A stretch of DNA of 64,000 bases from Oceanobacter mangrovi (lineage in GTDB: Bacteria; Pseudomonadota; Gammaproteobacteria; Pseudomonadales; Oceanobacteraceae): contig NZ_JAHXZR010000014.1 in NCBI RefSeq assembly GCF_019740315.1, forward strand, positions 62,001-126,000, written 5' to 3'. This document shows, piece after piece, positions 1 through 8,449 of this stretch. Both the position numbers and the translations under genes were made by a program. Within the stretch, counting starts at the first letter, position 1; each line of letters opens with the position of its first letter. The notes beneath the pieces were generated by a model that made no database searches, was not told the origin of the DNA, and saw nothing but the letters and a program-made list of their open reading frames with translations.

Positions 1-8
1 GTTTGACC

Positions 9-1175
9 ATGACCACTTCAAACCCAATGCTGCAAAAGCTGCAGGAAATCCTGCCTGCCATCCGTGCCAACGCTTCAAAAGCCGAAGAGCTGCGCATGAT
101 CCCGAAAGAAAACGTGGAAATGCTGCACGGCATTGGACTGAACCGCGCGTTTTTGCCAAAAGCCTACGGCGGCCTGGAAATCTCACTGCCAGAGTTTACT
201 GACTGCATTGCTGCACTGGCGGGTGCTTGCTGCTCTACAGCCTGGGGCTACAGCCTGCTGTGTACCCACAACCACCAGATGGCGATGTTCAACAAACAGG
301 CTCAGGAAGAATTCTGGGGTGAAAACCCGGATGCGGTTGCCTCCTCTTCCATCGCGCCATTTGGTCGTTATGAAGAAGCCGAAGGCGGCATCGTCTTTAC
401 AGGTGATATGAAGTGGAGCTCTGGCGTTGACCACGCCGACTGGATCATTGTTGGCCTCAACCGCATGATCGACGACGAAAAGGTCTATTGCTTCGCGGTG
501 ATTCCGAAGTCTGACTTCACCATCATCGACGACTGGTACTCCATGGGCATGCAGGGCTCAGGCACCAAGACTGCCCATATCGACGGCGTATTTGTACCGG
601 AACACCGTATTCAGGCCGCCCGCGACATGATGGAAGGCCGTCATGTTGGACGTGAGCTGTACCCGGACAGCAAGATCTACCACACCCCGTACCGTCCGTA
701 CTTCGCCAGTGGTTTTGCAGCCATGAGCTTGGGGGTTGCCGAACGCATGGTCGAAGTCTACAAGGACATCACCAAAAACCGCGTCCGCGCCTACACAGGT
801 GCCAAGGTCGCCGGTTCCATCGCACCGGTGATGCGCATTGCCGAGTCCTACCAGCAAGTGTGCGCTGCCCGTGCCTACCTGGAAAAAACCTGGAACGAGC
901 ACAAGGAATTTGGTGAACGTCACCAGTATCCGACTCGTTACGAACTGGCCCACTGGCGTACCAACCAGGCTTACGCCATCAAGATGTGTGTCGAAGCCGT
1001 CAACCGTTTGTGGGCAGTCATGGGTGGTTCCAACTGGTACCTCGATCGTGAAGCCCAACGGCTGTGGCGCGAGTCCAACATGACCGCCGCTCACGCCTAC
1101 ACTGACTATGATGTTTGTGCCCAGATCATTGGCCGCGAATTGCTGGATATGGACCCGGATCCAAGCCTGCTGTAA
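9..1175 (+). CDS. Two-component flavin monooxygenase, oxygenase subunit with acyl-CoA dehydrogenase fold
   Basis: The 388-residue protein has the three-part layout of acyl-CoA-dehydrogenase-fold oxygenases: an N-terminal helical domain (about 1-120), a middle beta domain (about 120-225, including GDMKWSSG at 132-139) and a C-terminal helical bundle (about 230-385). Known relatives are group D flavin-dependent monooxygenases such as the C2 component of Acinetobacter 4-hydroxyphenylacetate 3-hydroxylase and HsaA. They use reduced flavin made by a partner protein and O2 to hydroxylate phenolic rings in the cytoplasm. The next gene on the strand is a C1-type flavin reductase, which fits this pairing. 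ATG at 9 is the first ATG in frame. Only eight bases of leader are visible, so the ribosome binding site and promoter lie outside the window. The exact substrate is unknown; a phenol such as 4-hydroxyphenylacetate is inferred. Confidence 0.85.
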   Translation: MTTSNPMLQKLQEILPAIRANASKAEELRMIPKENVEMLHGIGLNRAFLPKAYGGLEISLPEFTDCIAALAGACCSTAWGYSLLCTHNHQMAMFNKQAQEEFWGENPDAVASSSIAPFGRYEEAEGGIVFTGDMKWSSGVDHADWIIVGLNRMIDDEKVYCFAVIPKSDFTIIDDWYSMGMQGSGTKTAHIDGVFVPEHRIQAARDMMEGRHVGRELYPDSKIYHTPYRPYFASGFAAMSLGVAERMVEVYKDITKNRVRAYTGAKVAGSIAPVMRIAESYQQVCAARAYLEKTWNEHKEFGERHQYPTRYELAHWRTNQAYAIKMCVEAVNRLWAVMGGSNWYLDREAQRLWRESNMTAAHAYTDYDVCAQIIGRELLDMDPDPSLL

Positions 1176-1212
1176 CTCCAAAGCCATGCTGTCGGACGGT
1201 GCACCTCGTTCC

Positions 1213-1318
1213 CACGCTCCTGCGAGAGAACGCAGCTGCCCGATGGCTACCACGCAGGAGCATGGTAGCCAGAAATCCCCCTAATTATGCGTCAGACGTC
1301 CGCCTTCGACGTCTGACG
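1213..1318. repeat. Structured intergenic element with nested hairpins
   Basis: The spacer between the oxygenase and reductase genes is packed with inverted repeats. GCTCCTGCG (1216-1224) pairs with CGCAGGAGC (1253-1261). GGCTACCA (1245-1252) pairs with TGGTAGCC (1263-1270), which makes two competing folds. A perfect 11-bp hairpin, CGTCAGACGTC (1290-1300) with GACGTCTGACG (1308-1318), follows with a 7-nt loop. No T-run follows, so this looks more like a REP-type or mRNA-stabilising element than a factor-independent terminator. The wording of the first half resembles intergenic repeats common in pseudomonads. Confidence 0.6.
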
Positions 1319-1337
1319 ACAGCCACAGGACACCCTC

Positions 1338-2261
1338 ATGACCACTTTCGATCCCAAAGCATTCCGCCGCGCCCTTGGTAATTTCGCCACTGGCGTCACC
1401 GTGATCACCGCCACCACCCCGGATGGCCAGCAAACCGGCGTGACTGCCAACAGCTTCAACTCGGTATCGCTGGACCCGGCACTGGTGCTGTGGAGCATCA
1501 TGAAAAACTCCGGCAGTGTCGAAATTTTCGATCAGGCAAGCCACTTTGCCGTCAACGTACTGGCTGCCGACCAGATTCCAGTGTCGAACCACTTTGCCCG
1601 TCCATCTGACGATAAATTTGCAGGCATCAGCTACAGCAAAGGCCTCGGTGACGCGCCGGTGCTGCCAGACTGCGCTGCCGTATTCCAGTGTGAGAACTAC
1701 CAGAAACTCGACGGTGGCGACCACTGGATTCTGATCGGCAAGGTCGTTGCCTTCGACGACAATGGCGGCGCACCACTACTCTATCATGGCGGTGCCTACT
1801 CGGCGGTGATCCCACATGCTGGCGTCAAACCCAAGGATTCCGAAGCGACTGCCGCCGCCGAAGCGAAGAACCAGAAACGGCTGGACAACAACCTCTACTA
1901 CCAGATGCTGCAAGCAGTGAAACGCTACCAGACTGGCTATCAGCCACTGCAACAATCCACCGGCCTGCGTACTGTTGAAGCACGCATGATCCTGACTCTG
2001 AACGACTTCGGTTCGCTCACCGCCTCCGAGCTGGAACAGCGTATATCCATGCCAGATCAGGACCTGCAAGCCGCAGTGGAAGTACTCAAGCGCAAGGAAT
2101 GGTTGGCGATGAATGAAGACCAGCTGAGCCTGACCGCTGCTGGTACAGAGCAGGCTGAAACACTCTGCAAGATCGCCAGCGACCGCCAACAGCAAGTGTT
2201 TGGCCAGTTCAGCGACGAAGAAATGGCCACTTTCCGCAAGGTACTGGACGCGATTCAGTAA
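1338..2261 (+). CDS. Flavin reductase fused to a MarR-like domain (HPAH C1 type)
   Basis: The 307-residue protein starts with a flavin reductase domain (about 1-160; GNFATGVTVITATTP near the start, then the flavin-binding NSFNSVSLDP stretch). Its C-terminal region (about 180-305) resembles a MarR winged helix. This architecture is that of the C1 reductase of Acinetobacter 4-hydroxyphenylacetate hydroxylase, in which NADH reduces FMN and the C-terminal domain is a substrate-responsive autoinhibitor. It would supply reduced flavin to the upstream oxygenase. ATG at 1338 follows an AGGACA-type leader and a strong hairpin. The protein is highly similar along its whole length to the one at 11469-12416, so the two are recent duplicates. 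The MarR-like part is probably an effector domain rather than a DNA binder. Confidence 0.9.
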   Translation: MTTFDPKAFRRALGNFATGVTVITATTPDGQQTGVTANSFNSVSLDPALVLWSIMKNSGSVEIFDQASHFAVNVLAADQIPVSNHFARPSDDKFAGISYSKGLGDAPVLPDCAAVFQCENYQKLDGGDHWILIGKVVAFDDNGGAPLLYHGGAYSAVIPHAGVKPKDSEATAAAEAKNQKRLDNNLYYQMLQAVKRYQTGYQPLQQSTGLRTVEARMILTLNDFGSLTASELEQRISMPDQDLQAAVEVLKRKEWLAMNEDQLSLTAAGTEQAETLCKIASDRQQQVFGQFSDEEMATFRKVLDAIQ

Positions 2262-2301
2262 GCTCTATTAACGCTATTTCCTGTTAATTAACGTCTCTTT
2301 T

Positions 2302-2336
2302 GCCCGGTCATACCAAGGTGTCACCGGGCTTTTTTA
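2302..2336 (+). terminator. Rho-independent terminator after the flavin reductase
   Basis: The stem GCCCGGT (2302-2308) pairs with ACCGGGC (2323-2329), and an uninterrupted T-run follows at 2330-2335. It closes the oxygenase-reductase transcript. The bases from 2337 to 2622 are AT-rich and hold no convincing gene. Confidence 0.85.
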
Positions 2337-2622
2337 TAAAAAGCCTTTCGGGCCGAGATACCAACGCCTATATAAATAAGAATTTTCCAGAGAATTTTAA
2401 ATATATGGAAATTGGGTTATTTTCAACCACAACCAGTAATTTCAGATACTGGCATATTGGCCAACCTCCTTGCGATACTGACGATTAAAATGCTCCAGGG
2501 GTTCTACCCCGTTATTAGGAGTGTTAATTTTTCTGTGGCGTTTCCCTAACCTTTACCAAACAGGAAACGACGCACTATGTCCAACCAAAAATTCAGATTT
2601 GATCACCCTTGTTCATTCCACA

Positions 2623-3090
2623 TCAAAGGCTCCATCTACATTTATTCCAAACACTGTCATTTCCAATCGCTGATTTCACAGGTCTTTGCAAAATATCACA
2701 GGTCACATTTAAAGGCTTGCCCCCGAACTCAGTAAACTCAGATTTTTTCATTTTACCACCACCCCAAATCTGGTTTTCTTCCGACATATCATCCAGATAT
2801 ATTCTTTGATAACTGACAAAGGCGACCTCTAACAAAACCCGATAGTTGTGCCAAATAGTATCAAAGTGAAAGTTTCCGTTTTCATCGGTGATGGTTTCAT
2901 CCTGATATTCTCTCCCCTTTATCTCCCAGGTTCTGATGAGTTTTCGATTGGCCAATGGTTTATCACCTTCAACCAACCTGGCGTCAAAACCGGTAAACAG
3001 ACATACTCGCTCTGGAATAATGATTCCCACTGAATCCTCCTGACAGGCACTCAGGGCAATCAAGCACAATATGACTGCAATGGCCTTCAT
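2623..3090 (-). CDS. Small lipoprotein, DUF6795-like, copy 1
   Basis: The 155-residue protein has a short hydrophobic N-terminus ending in the lipobox LSAC (Cys16), so it is a predicted lipoprotein. It probably lies in the outer membrane, since no Asp follows the Cys (next residues QED). The mature part reads like a small transthyretin/carboxypeptidase-regulatory-like beta sandwich: a KPLANRKLIRTWEIKG stretch followed by DETITDENGNFHFD. This matches what I recall of DUF6795 proteins, an assignment made by pattern only. Function is unknown. It is the downstream member of a tandem pair and shares all but the C-terminal third with its twin. Confidence 0.75.
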   Translation of the reverse strand: MKAIAVILCLIALSACQEDSVGIIIPERVCLFTGFDARLVEGDKPLANRKLIRTWEIKGREYQDETITDENGNFHFDTIWHNYRVLLEVAFVSYQRIYLDDMSEENQIWGGGKMKKSEFTEFGGKPLNVTCDILQRPVKSAIGNDSVWNKCRWSL

Positions 3091-3189
3091 CCCTGAATAT
3101 TCCTTGTGGCTGTTTGAACAATAACGTTTAAATCCCGAGAATTTTATCCAACTAAAAATTCAGATTTGATCACCCTTTTTCATTCCATA

Positions 3190-3657
3190 TCAAAGGTTCC
3201 ATCTACATTTATTCCAAATACTATCATTGCTAAAATCAGGATTTTCAGGCTCACGTAAAATGTCACATATAACATTTTCAGGCTTGCCACCAAACTCAGT
3301 AAACTCAGCTTTTTTCATTTTTCCACCACCCCAAAGCTGATTTTCTTCCGACATATCATCCAGATATATTCTTTGATAACTCACAAAGGCGACCTCTAAC
3401 AGAACCCGATAGTTGTACCAAATAGTATCAAAGTGAAAGTTTCCGTTTTCATCGGTGATGGTTTCATCCTGATATTCTCTCCCCTTTATCTCCCAGGTTC
3501 TGATGAGTTTTCGATTGGCCAATGGTTTATCACCTTCAACCAACCTGGCGTCAAAACCGGTGAACAGACATACTCGCTCTGGAATAATGATTCCCACTGA
3601 ATCCTCCTGACAGGCACTCAGGGCAATCAAGCACAATATGACTGCAATGGCCTTCAT
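3190..3657 (-). CDS. Small lipoprotein, DUF6795-like, copy 2
   Basis: The 155-residue paralogue of the adjacent lipoprotein has an identical signal sequence and lipobox (Cys16). It is almost identical up to about residue 115 and then diverges (ENPDFSNDSIWNKCRWNL at the end). Two cysteines near the C-terminus (in CDIL and NKCRW) are kept in both copies and may form a disulfide. The upstream leader is also duplicated, so both copies may have their own promoter. No function can be assigned; an exported binding or envelope protein is plausible. Confidence 0.75.
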   Translation of the reverse strand: MKAIAVILCLIALSACQEDSVGIIIPERVCLFTGFDARLVEGDKPLANRKLIRTWEIKGREYQDETITDENGNFHFDTIWYNYRVLLEVAFVSYQRIYLDDMSEENQLWGGGKMKKAEFTEFGGKPENVICDILREPENPDFSNDSIWNKCRWNL

Positions 3658-3989
3658 CCCTGAATCTTCCTTGTGGCTGTTTGAACAATAATGTTTGAAT
3701 GCCGGGCACCTTACCCGCCAACGACTCCCTCAAATGGGAACGTCGTCTGATTTTGTTTGTGCTACTACACAGAAAAGTGTCAATTAAGGAACATGCCCAC
3801 AGTTATTCAGCGAAGAAATACCGAGAGTCGGAAAATACCAGCACCTGACAGGCAGCATGTATCTGGGCTTTTTCTATCGTTGAAGCAACGCCCAACGAAC
3901 CTGGCGGAAAGATAACGGCCCTGCTGTCAGAAATTTGTTATGCTCAGCAACAGTTTTGAAATAACAATAACAACGAGCATCCATCCACT
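3658..3989. other. Intergenic region between the lipoprotein pair and a LuxR-type regulator
   Basis: The 332 bp between divergently transcribed genes must hold the promoters of both. A TATGCT hexamer near 3940 is a possible -10 box for the regulator. No coding potential or strong hairpin was recognised. Confidence 0.4.
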
Positions 3990-4730
3990 ATGGATCAGCA
4001 AGCATTTACGCTGCCGTCAGACCAACACCTGACGCTGTTGGAGTCGCTGGGTACGCCAGCGTTCTACGACCTGTTTCTCGACTGGTTACATCAGCAATTA
4101 AATACCGATCAGTGCATGACGTTCCTGTGCCCGGACGGTGATCGCCTGACTACCGTCATCTCGAAAGACTTTGGCCGCGACCAACGCGCCCGCCAGCTGG
4201 CACTGTCGTACATTTCCGAAGAGCACTACCGTAATGACCCCAATTTTGAGTCCATCAAACAATGCCAGCCCGGCCAGCTGATGACCCTGCCACTGGCGAG
4301 TTATTGCCAGAAAATGGGGCGCCGCTACCGCGAGCTTTTTATCAGCGGCCCCGGTTTTGTCGACAAATGGTCGGTTATTTGCCACTCGCCGGACGGCAAC
4401 TATTGCATCAACCTTTACAGCCGTCGCGGCCAATATCAGGACCTGTTTGGAGAACCCGGCAGTGAACGCGAAACCGGTATTGCCCGGCTGATCGCCATGC
4501 TGGTCACCAAACACTATTTGCTTAACAACCAGCTGCTGAATCAGGGGCCATTGGCACCGCTGTCGGAACGTGAACGACAGGTCTGCGAAGCCATGCTGGC
4601 AGGCAAAAAAGCCGAAGCCATTGGCCATGAACTCGGCGTGGCGGCCAGCAGTATCGTCACCTACCGCAAACGCGCCTACGACAAGCTGGGGATCTGCTCA
4701 CGAGCGCAGCTGTTTGCGTTGTGCCGCTAA
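3990..4730 (+). CDS. LuxR-type transcriptional regulator
   Basis: In this 246-residue protein the C-terminal part (about 188-246) is a clear LuxR/FixJ-type helix-turn-helix: LSERERQVCEAMLAGK, then IGHELGVAASSIVTYRKRAYDKLG. The N-terminal 180 residues look like a ligand-sensing alpha/beta domain, but the residues that define acyl-homoserine-lactone binding were not recognised. It is better called a LuxR-type regulator of unknown signal. It shares this layout with the regulator at 26496-27278. No oxygenase gene is directly adjacent, so the target is unclear; candidates are the lipoprotein pair or the downstream cluster. Confidence 0.85.
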   Translation: MDQQAFTLPSDQHLTLLESLGTPAFYDLFLDWLHQQLNTDQCMTFLCPDGDRLTTVISKDFGRDQRARQLALSYISEEHYRNDPNFESIKQCQPGQLMTLPLASYCQKMGRRYRELFISGPGFVDKWSVICHSPDGNYCINLYSRRGQYQDLFGEPGSERETGIARLIAMLVTKHYLLNNQLLNQGPLAPLSERERQVCEAMLAGKKAEAIGHELGVAASSIVTYRKRAYDKLGICSRAQLFALCR

Positions 4731-4756
4731 CCCTGCCGAACTGACACCCAAACGGC

Positions 4757-5647
4757 TCACCAGGGATATTGCTGAAACCAATGTTCCAGGTGATCGATCA
4801 AGGCCCGCACTGCAGTCGACTGATGTTTACGTGAGGCATACAGCACGTAAATTTTCAGATCGTCCGGTCGCCATTGCGGCAACACCACTTGCAGTTCGCC
4901 GCTTTTCAGCAAGCCCGACACCAGATAGGTCGGCTGCATCGCAATGCCCATACCTTCTTTTGCAGCGGCCATCAGTGCCGTCACTTCGTTGGCCGTCAAA
5001 CGGCAGTTCAGATCAACCGACACATCCTGCTTATCTGCATGGCTCAGGTGCCAGACATGACGACCAAAATTGCGATACCCCAAACACTGATGCCGACGCA
5101 AATCGTCCGGGTCTTGCGGCACGCCCTGTTGTTGCAGGTAAGCAGGTGACGCCACCAGCACGGACTCACACATCGCGATTGGCTTGCCAATCAGCGAGGG
5201 GTCCGGATTGGTGGCAAACCTCAACGCCAGATCAATTCGTTCGGCAGTCAGATCCGTAACCGTGTCCTGCAGCTGCAAGTCCACCGTCACCTGCGGATAA
5301 CGCGCCATAAAATCGCGCAAGGCAGGCACCAGCTGGGAAAACCCGAACGACATACTGGTGGCAATACGAATCTGCCCGGCCGGTTGCTGCTGAGCCACCA
5401 CCAGCTGTTCAAGCTGTTCAGCCTGCAACAACCACTGCTCGACGTCTGCCAGGCATTGCTCGCCAGCCGCGGTGAGAGAAATCTTGCGCGTCGTTCGATG
5501 GAACAGCCGCGCCTGCAGCCAGCTTTCCATCGCCTCAAGGTGACGACTGACCATCGGCCGCGACATATCCAGACGATCAGCAGTGCGGGTAAAGCTGCCG
5601 GAATACGCCAGATCCACAAACACTTTTGCTGCGGTTATACGATCCAT
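4757..5647 (-). CDS. LysR-family transcriptional regulator
   Basis: The 296-residue protein has an N-terminal winged helix-turn-helix (DLAYSGSFTRTADRLDMSRPM) followed by the periplasmic-binding-like effector domain (about 90-290). The ATG at 5647 gives the usual LysR start MDRITAAKVF; an upstream in-frame ATG at 5713 would add 22 atypical residues. The gene is divergent from the metallo-beta-lactamase-fold gene at 5773, 125 bp away, the classic LysR arrangement, so it probably controls that gene and the DsbA-like gene after it. It resembles the CrgA/YafC-like branch of LysR proteins. The inducer is unknown. Confidence 0.88.
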   Translation of the reverse strand: MDRITAAKVFVDLAYSGSFTRTADRLDMSRPMVSRHLEAMESWLQARLFHRTTRKISLTAAGEQCLADVEQWLLQAEQLEQLVVAQQQPAGQIRIATSMSFGFSQLVPALRDFMARYPQVTVDLQLQDTVTDLTAERIDLALRFATNPDPSLIGKPIAMCESVLVASPAYLQQQGVPQDPDDLRRHQCLGYRNFGRHVWHLSHADKQDVSVDLNCRLTANEVTALMAAAKEGMGIAMQPTYLVSGLLKSGELQVVLPQWRPDDLKIYVLYASRKHQSTAVRALIDHLEHWFQQYPW

Positions 5648-5772
5648 TACCGCCCCAATTTGTTCGAATAACGAAATAATGGTGATCAGTATCTGGTATT
5701 TTTCAGTAACCAATCAAGCACCACAATGGCTCCATCTTCTGAACGTATTGCAACCGATTAACGGAGCTGAAC

Positions 5773-6672
5773 ATGAAAAAATCCCTGCTGAAAACCACAA
5801 CCAAACTTGTGTCTGCCCCAATCGCAGCCTTTGGCCTGACGCTGCTGTCAAACGCTGTTCTGGCCGCCAACCAGAACCTGACTCTGGATGTGTACAACGC
5901 CGACGGTAACAGCTTCCACGTCAACTCCACCCTGATCATTGGTGACTCTGAAGTCATGCTGGTTGATACCGGCTTTACCAAAGCCGATGGTCTGCGCATT
6001 GCGGCCAAGGTGCTCGACAGTGGCAAGCCGCTGAAAACCATTTTTATCAGCCAGGCCGATCCGGATTTCTATTTTGGTGCTGAAGTACTGAAGCAGGTTT
6101 TCCCCGAAGCCAAGGTGATTACCACGCCGGCTGTTCGTCAGAGCATTGAAAAGAAAATGGCTGGCAAACTGGCCTACTGGGGCCCACTGCTGGGTGCCAA
6201 TGCCCCGCAGCAACCTGTGTTGCCTGAGGCCTACGAAGGCAAGTTCCTGACTATTGACGGCCACACCATTGAAATTCGTGGCACCACTGGTGAGCTGGCC
6301 AGCCGTCCTTACCTGTGGATCAAGGACAGCAAGGCTATTCTGGGTGATATCGCGGTATTTGGCGGTCTGCATCTCTGGACCGCCGACACCCAGACCAAAT
6401 CCCAGCTGGATGCCTGGAACCAGCAGCTCGACGCCATGCTGGCGCTGCAACCTGCAATTGTGATTCCGGGTCATATGGCCGCCAATACCGAACTGACCGC
6501 CAGCGCCATTGAATACTCCAAAGACTACCTGGCCAACTTCCGCCAGGCGCTGAAGCAATATCACAGCAGTGCTGAGGTCAAGGCTGCCATGCAGCAACAA
6601 TACCCTCAAGCGGGCCTGGGTATTGCGCTGGAACTGGGTTCCAAGGTGCATACCGGAGAGATGAAGTGGTGA
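5773..6672 (+). CDS. Exported metallo-beta-lactamase-fold protein with altered metal site
   Basis: The 299-residue protein has a Sec signal peptide (hydrophobic stretch about 12-31, cleavage likely after VLA at 31) and an MBL fold: LIIGDSEVMLVDTG strand, ILGDIAVFGG near 190 and IPGHM at 232-235. The signature HxHxDH is replaced by QADPDF at 94-99, so three of four ligands in the first motif are gone, while Asp192 and His234 remain. It may bind a different metal set, or be a non-hydrolytic binding protein. A ribosome binding site (GGAG) lies just upstream. It is probably co-transcribed with the DsbA-like gene about 100 bp downstream and controlled by the divergent LysR. Confidence 0.8.
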   Translation: MKKSLLKTTTKLVSAPIAAFGLTLLSNAVLAANQNLTLDVYNADGNSFHVNSTLIIGDSEVMLVDTGFTKADGLRIAAKVLDSGKPLKTIFISQADPDFYFGAEVLKQVFPEAKVITTPAVRQSIEKKMAGKLAYWGPLLGANAPQQPVLPEAYEGKFLTIDGHTIEIRGTTGELASRPYLWIKDSKAILGDIAVFGGLHLWTADTQTKSQLDAWNQQLDAMLALQPAIVIPGHMAANTELTASAIEYSKDYLANFRQALKQYHSSAEVKAAMQQQYPQAGLGIALELGSKVHTGEMKW

Positions 6673-6775
6673 GTCGCAGAATAAACCAGCTTCTACATAC
6701 GATACCGGGCCGCCAGCACAGCAGCCCGGCAGACTGAACAGCGCCACAACAACAGTAATCGCAGGAGCCGTCAGC

Positions 6776-7429
6776 ATGACAACAGTCCACTACTTTTACG
6801 ACCCCATGTGCGGCTGGTGCTACGGTGCCACCGCACTGATTAACGAATTGCAGCAACAGGCAAGCCAGCAAAGCTGGCAGTTGCAACTTCATCCGGGTGG
6901 CATGATTCCCCGCCGCACCATCGACAACAGTTTCCGCCAGCATATCCTGCAGGCCGACCAACGCATTGGCGAATTAACCGGCGCTCAATTCGGCGATTTG
7001 TACAAGCAAAGAGTCTCCAGCAACCAGCCACTGGTGCTCGACTCGCTGTTAACAACCCAGGCCATTCTGAGTGGCCGTGAACTGGGTCTGGATGAATTCA
7101 GCCTGCTGAAAGTCATTCAGCAAGCCCACTATCAGTACGGCCTCGACGTCAGTGACGCCGATATCCTGCAACAGCTGGCACTGCAGCTGGCACTGCAACA
7201 GGGTATCCAGCTGACGGCAACTGACTGGCAAACTGCCATGAGTGATAGCCATGAGCGACTGGGCCAGGCGCTGCAAGCCAGTCGGCAGTTGATGGGGAAA
7301 CTGGGCGTGCAAGGCTTTCCGACCTTGTTACTGGAAACCGACACTGGCTGGCAACGACTGAATCACAGCCAGTACTACGGAAAGCCAGAAGAATGGAAGG
7401 AAGTTCTGAACAACGTGCCCGTCCAGTAA
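6776..7429 (+). CDS. DsbA-family thioredoxin-fold protein
   Basis: The 217-residue protein has a CxxC active site (Cys12-Gly-Trp-Cys15, in DPMCGWCYG) at its very start and no signal peptide, so it is a cytoplasmic DsbA-fold protein of the FrnE/HCCA-isomerase type. A helical insertion follows, and the cis-Pro region is GVQGFPTLLL (about 180-190). These proteins act as disulfide oxidoreductases or glutathione-dependent isomerases; the substrate is unknown here. It follows the MBL-fold gene and ends before a strong bidirectional hairpin. Confidence 0.82.
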   Translation: MTTVHYFYDPMCGWCYGATALINELQQQASQQSWQLQLHPGGMIPRRTIDNSFRQHILQADQRIGELTGAQFGDLYKQRVSSNQPLVLDSLLTTQAILSGRELGLDEFSLLKVIQQAHYQYGLDVSDADILQQLALQLALQQGIQLTATDWQTAMSDSHERLGQALQASRQLMGKLGVQGFPTLLLETDTGWQRLNHSQYYGKPEEWKEVLNNVPVQ

Positions 7430-7437
7430 GCTCACGA

Positions 7438-7475
7438 CCAAACTCCGGAGTTATTCGTGTAACTCCGGAGTTTGG
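7438..7475. terminator. Bidirectional terminator hairpin
   Basis: A perfect 16-bp inverted repeat (7438-7453 with 7460-7475, loop TTCGTG) sits between convergent genes. Each arm is itself nearly palindromic (AACTCCGGAGTT). T-runs are short, but the location between the DsbA-like gene and the minus-strand membrane protein supports a shared terminator. Confidence 0.75.
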
Positions 7476-7497
7476 ATAGCAAAGATCACTGACAGAT

Positions 7498-7893
7498 TCA
7501 TCCGGATGCAGCGCAACCAGACTGCTGGGCATCGGACGGCAAACAGGATCGCAAGGCCCAGAAGGCAATCAGAGCATGGTTGGCAAGCACGCCGAACATA
7601 AACGTCTCTACCAAACAGATACAACCGCATACGGTGCAAATCAAGCGCAGCTTTTCTGGTTGATATCCCCAACCTTTCAAAACCGTAACCATATCCATCG
7701 CTACCATAAGCGCAGCCAGAAGCAGAAATATTTCCGGTCGCCCAGACCAGGCTGTTATGAGTTGCTCAAGTACCCGGTCCGATAGTAGCCACCAGTCAGC
7801 ATCCAACAGACCCGCAGCAAAACACAGCTCCACAATATAAGTAGCAATAAAGAAATGCCGGCTGCCCAGCCACATGCTCTGCAACAAACTCAC
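7498..7893 (-). CDS. Small integral membrane protein, unknown function
   Basis: The 131-residue protein has three or four hydrophobic segments: FIATYIVELCFAAGLL, IFLLLAALMVAMDMVTVL, and a long one starting LICTVCGCICLVETF that may cross twice. A purine-rich GGAAGG lies about a dozen bases before the ATG at 7893. I do not recognise the family. It lies just downstream of the C39-like gene on the same strand (32 bp gap), so the two are probably co-transcribed. Confidence 0.6.
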   Translation of the reverse strand: MSLLQSMWLGSRHFFIATYIVELCFAAGLLDADWWLLSDRVLEQLITAWSGRPEIFLLLAALMVAMDMVTVLKGWGYQPEKLRLICTVCGCICLVETFMFGVLANHALIAFWALRSCLPSDAQQSGCAASG

Positions 7894-7925
7894 AAGTTTC
7901 CTTCCCTGAAAGTAACGACCTGATC

Positions 7926-8348
7926 CTAGTGAGAACTGGCTTTCACTTCAATAAACCACTTCGGCTGCATGGCCTCAAAATCCGTACGAACGTTAGACGG
8001 CAAATACGCAGCCGAATCCAGCACAAATGGCTGCCCGGCGATACGTTTGAACACCACCCAGTGCCAATAATCCTTGCCGTCCTGCTGGTGGTGCTTGATT
8101 GCCAGTAACGCCAGCGCTGGCAAGGCTTGCCAGGACCAGAAGGGAATTTCCTCAGGCGAGGTTGCAATGCCCGCTTCAGCTAACATGCGCCGCACGTATT
8201 GGGTGTCTGACCACAGCGATGAGTCGTCAGCATAAATTCCCATTTCATTGGCGATGGCTTGCATCTCGGCATAACTTTTACCAAGGATATTGGCAACTGC
8301 TGCGATGCCACAGCCGGTAGGTTCTTGCTGGATGACAGGTTTAAGCAT
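7926..8348 (-). CDS. C39-like papain-fold peptidase domain protein
   Basis: The 140-residue protein starts at ATG 8348 with MLKPVIQQEPTGCGIAAVAN. This gives the C39-type motif Q-x(4)-C-G with Cys13, then His96 (YWHWVVF) and Asp111 (VLDSAAY): a complete candidate Cys-His-Asp triad. C39 domains cleave leader peptides at double-glycine sites when fused to ABC exporters. Free-standing short members like this one have no known role and may act on other small substrates. An ATG at 8384 would add 12 residues, but the motif position favours the shorter form. No exporter or leader peptide gene is visible nearby. Confidence 0.65.
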   Translation of the reverse strand: MLKPVIQQEPTGCGIAAVANILGKSYAEMQAIANEMGIYADDSSLWSDTQYVRRMLAEAGIATSPEEIPFWSWQALPALALLAIKHHQQDGKDYWHWVVFKRIAGQPFVLDSAAYLPSNVRTDFEAMQPKWFIEVKASSH

Positions 8349-8449
8349 ATTCACTCCCCACAAGTCTGAAAGATACGCAGCCACTCTATTTATGGTAGGC
8401 GAGATAGCTGTATGCCGTCAGCCCTCACCAGTCACATTATCTTGCCTCA

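Larger units (their letters stand above)
2581..3714. repeat. Tandem duplication of a 567-bp unit
   Basis: Two adjacent copies, about 2581-3147 and 3148-3714, start with nearly the same words (AAAAATTCAGATTTGATCAC) and each carry one lipoprotein gene plus its leader. The coding offset between copies is exactly 567 bp (2623 to 3190). Differences are concentrated in the part encoding the C-terminal third of the protein. The segment is visibly richer in A+T than the flanking catabolic genes, which suggests separate acquisition. Confidence 0.9.
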
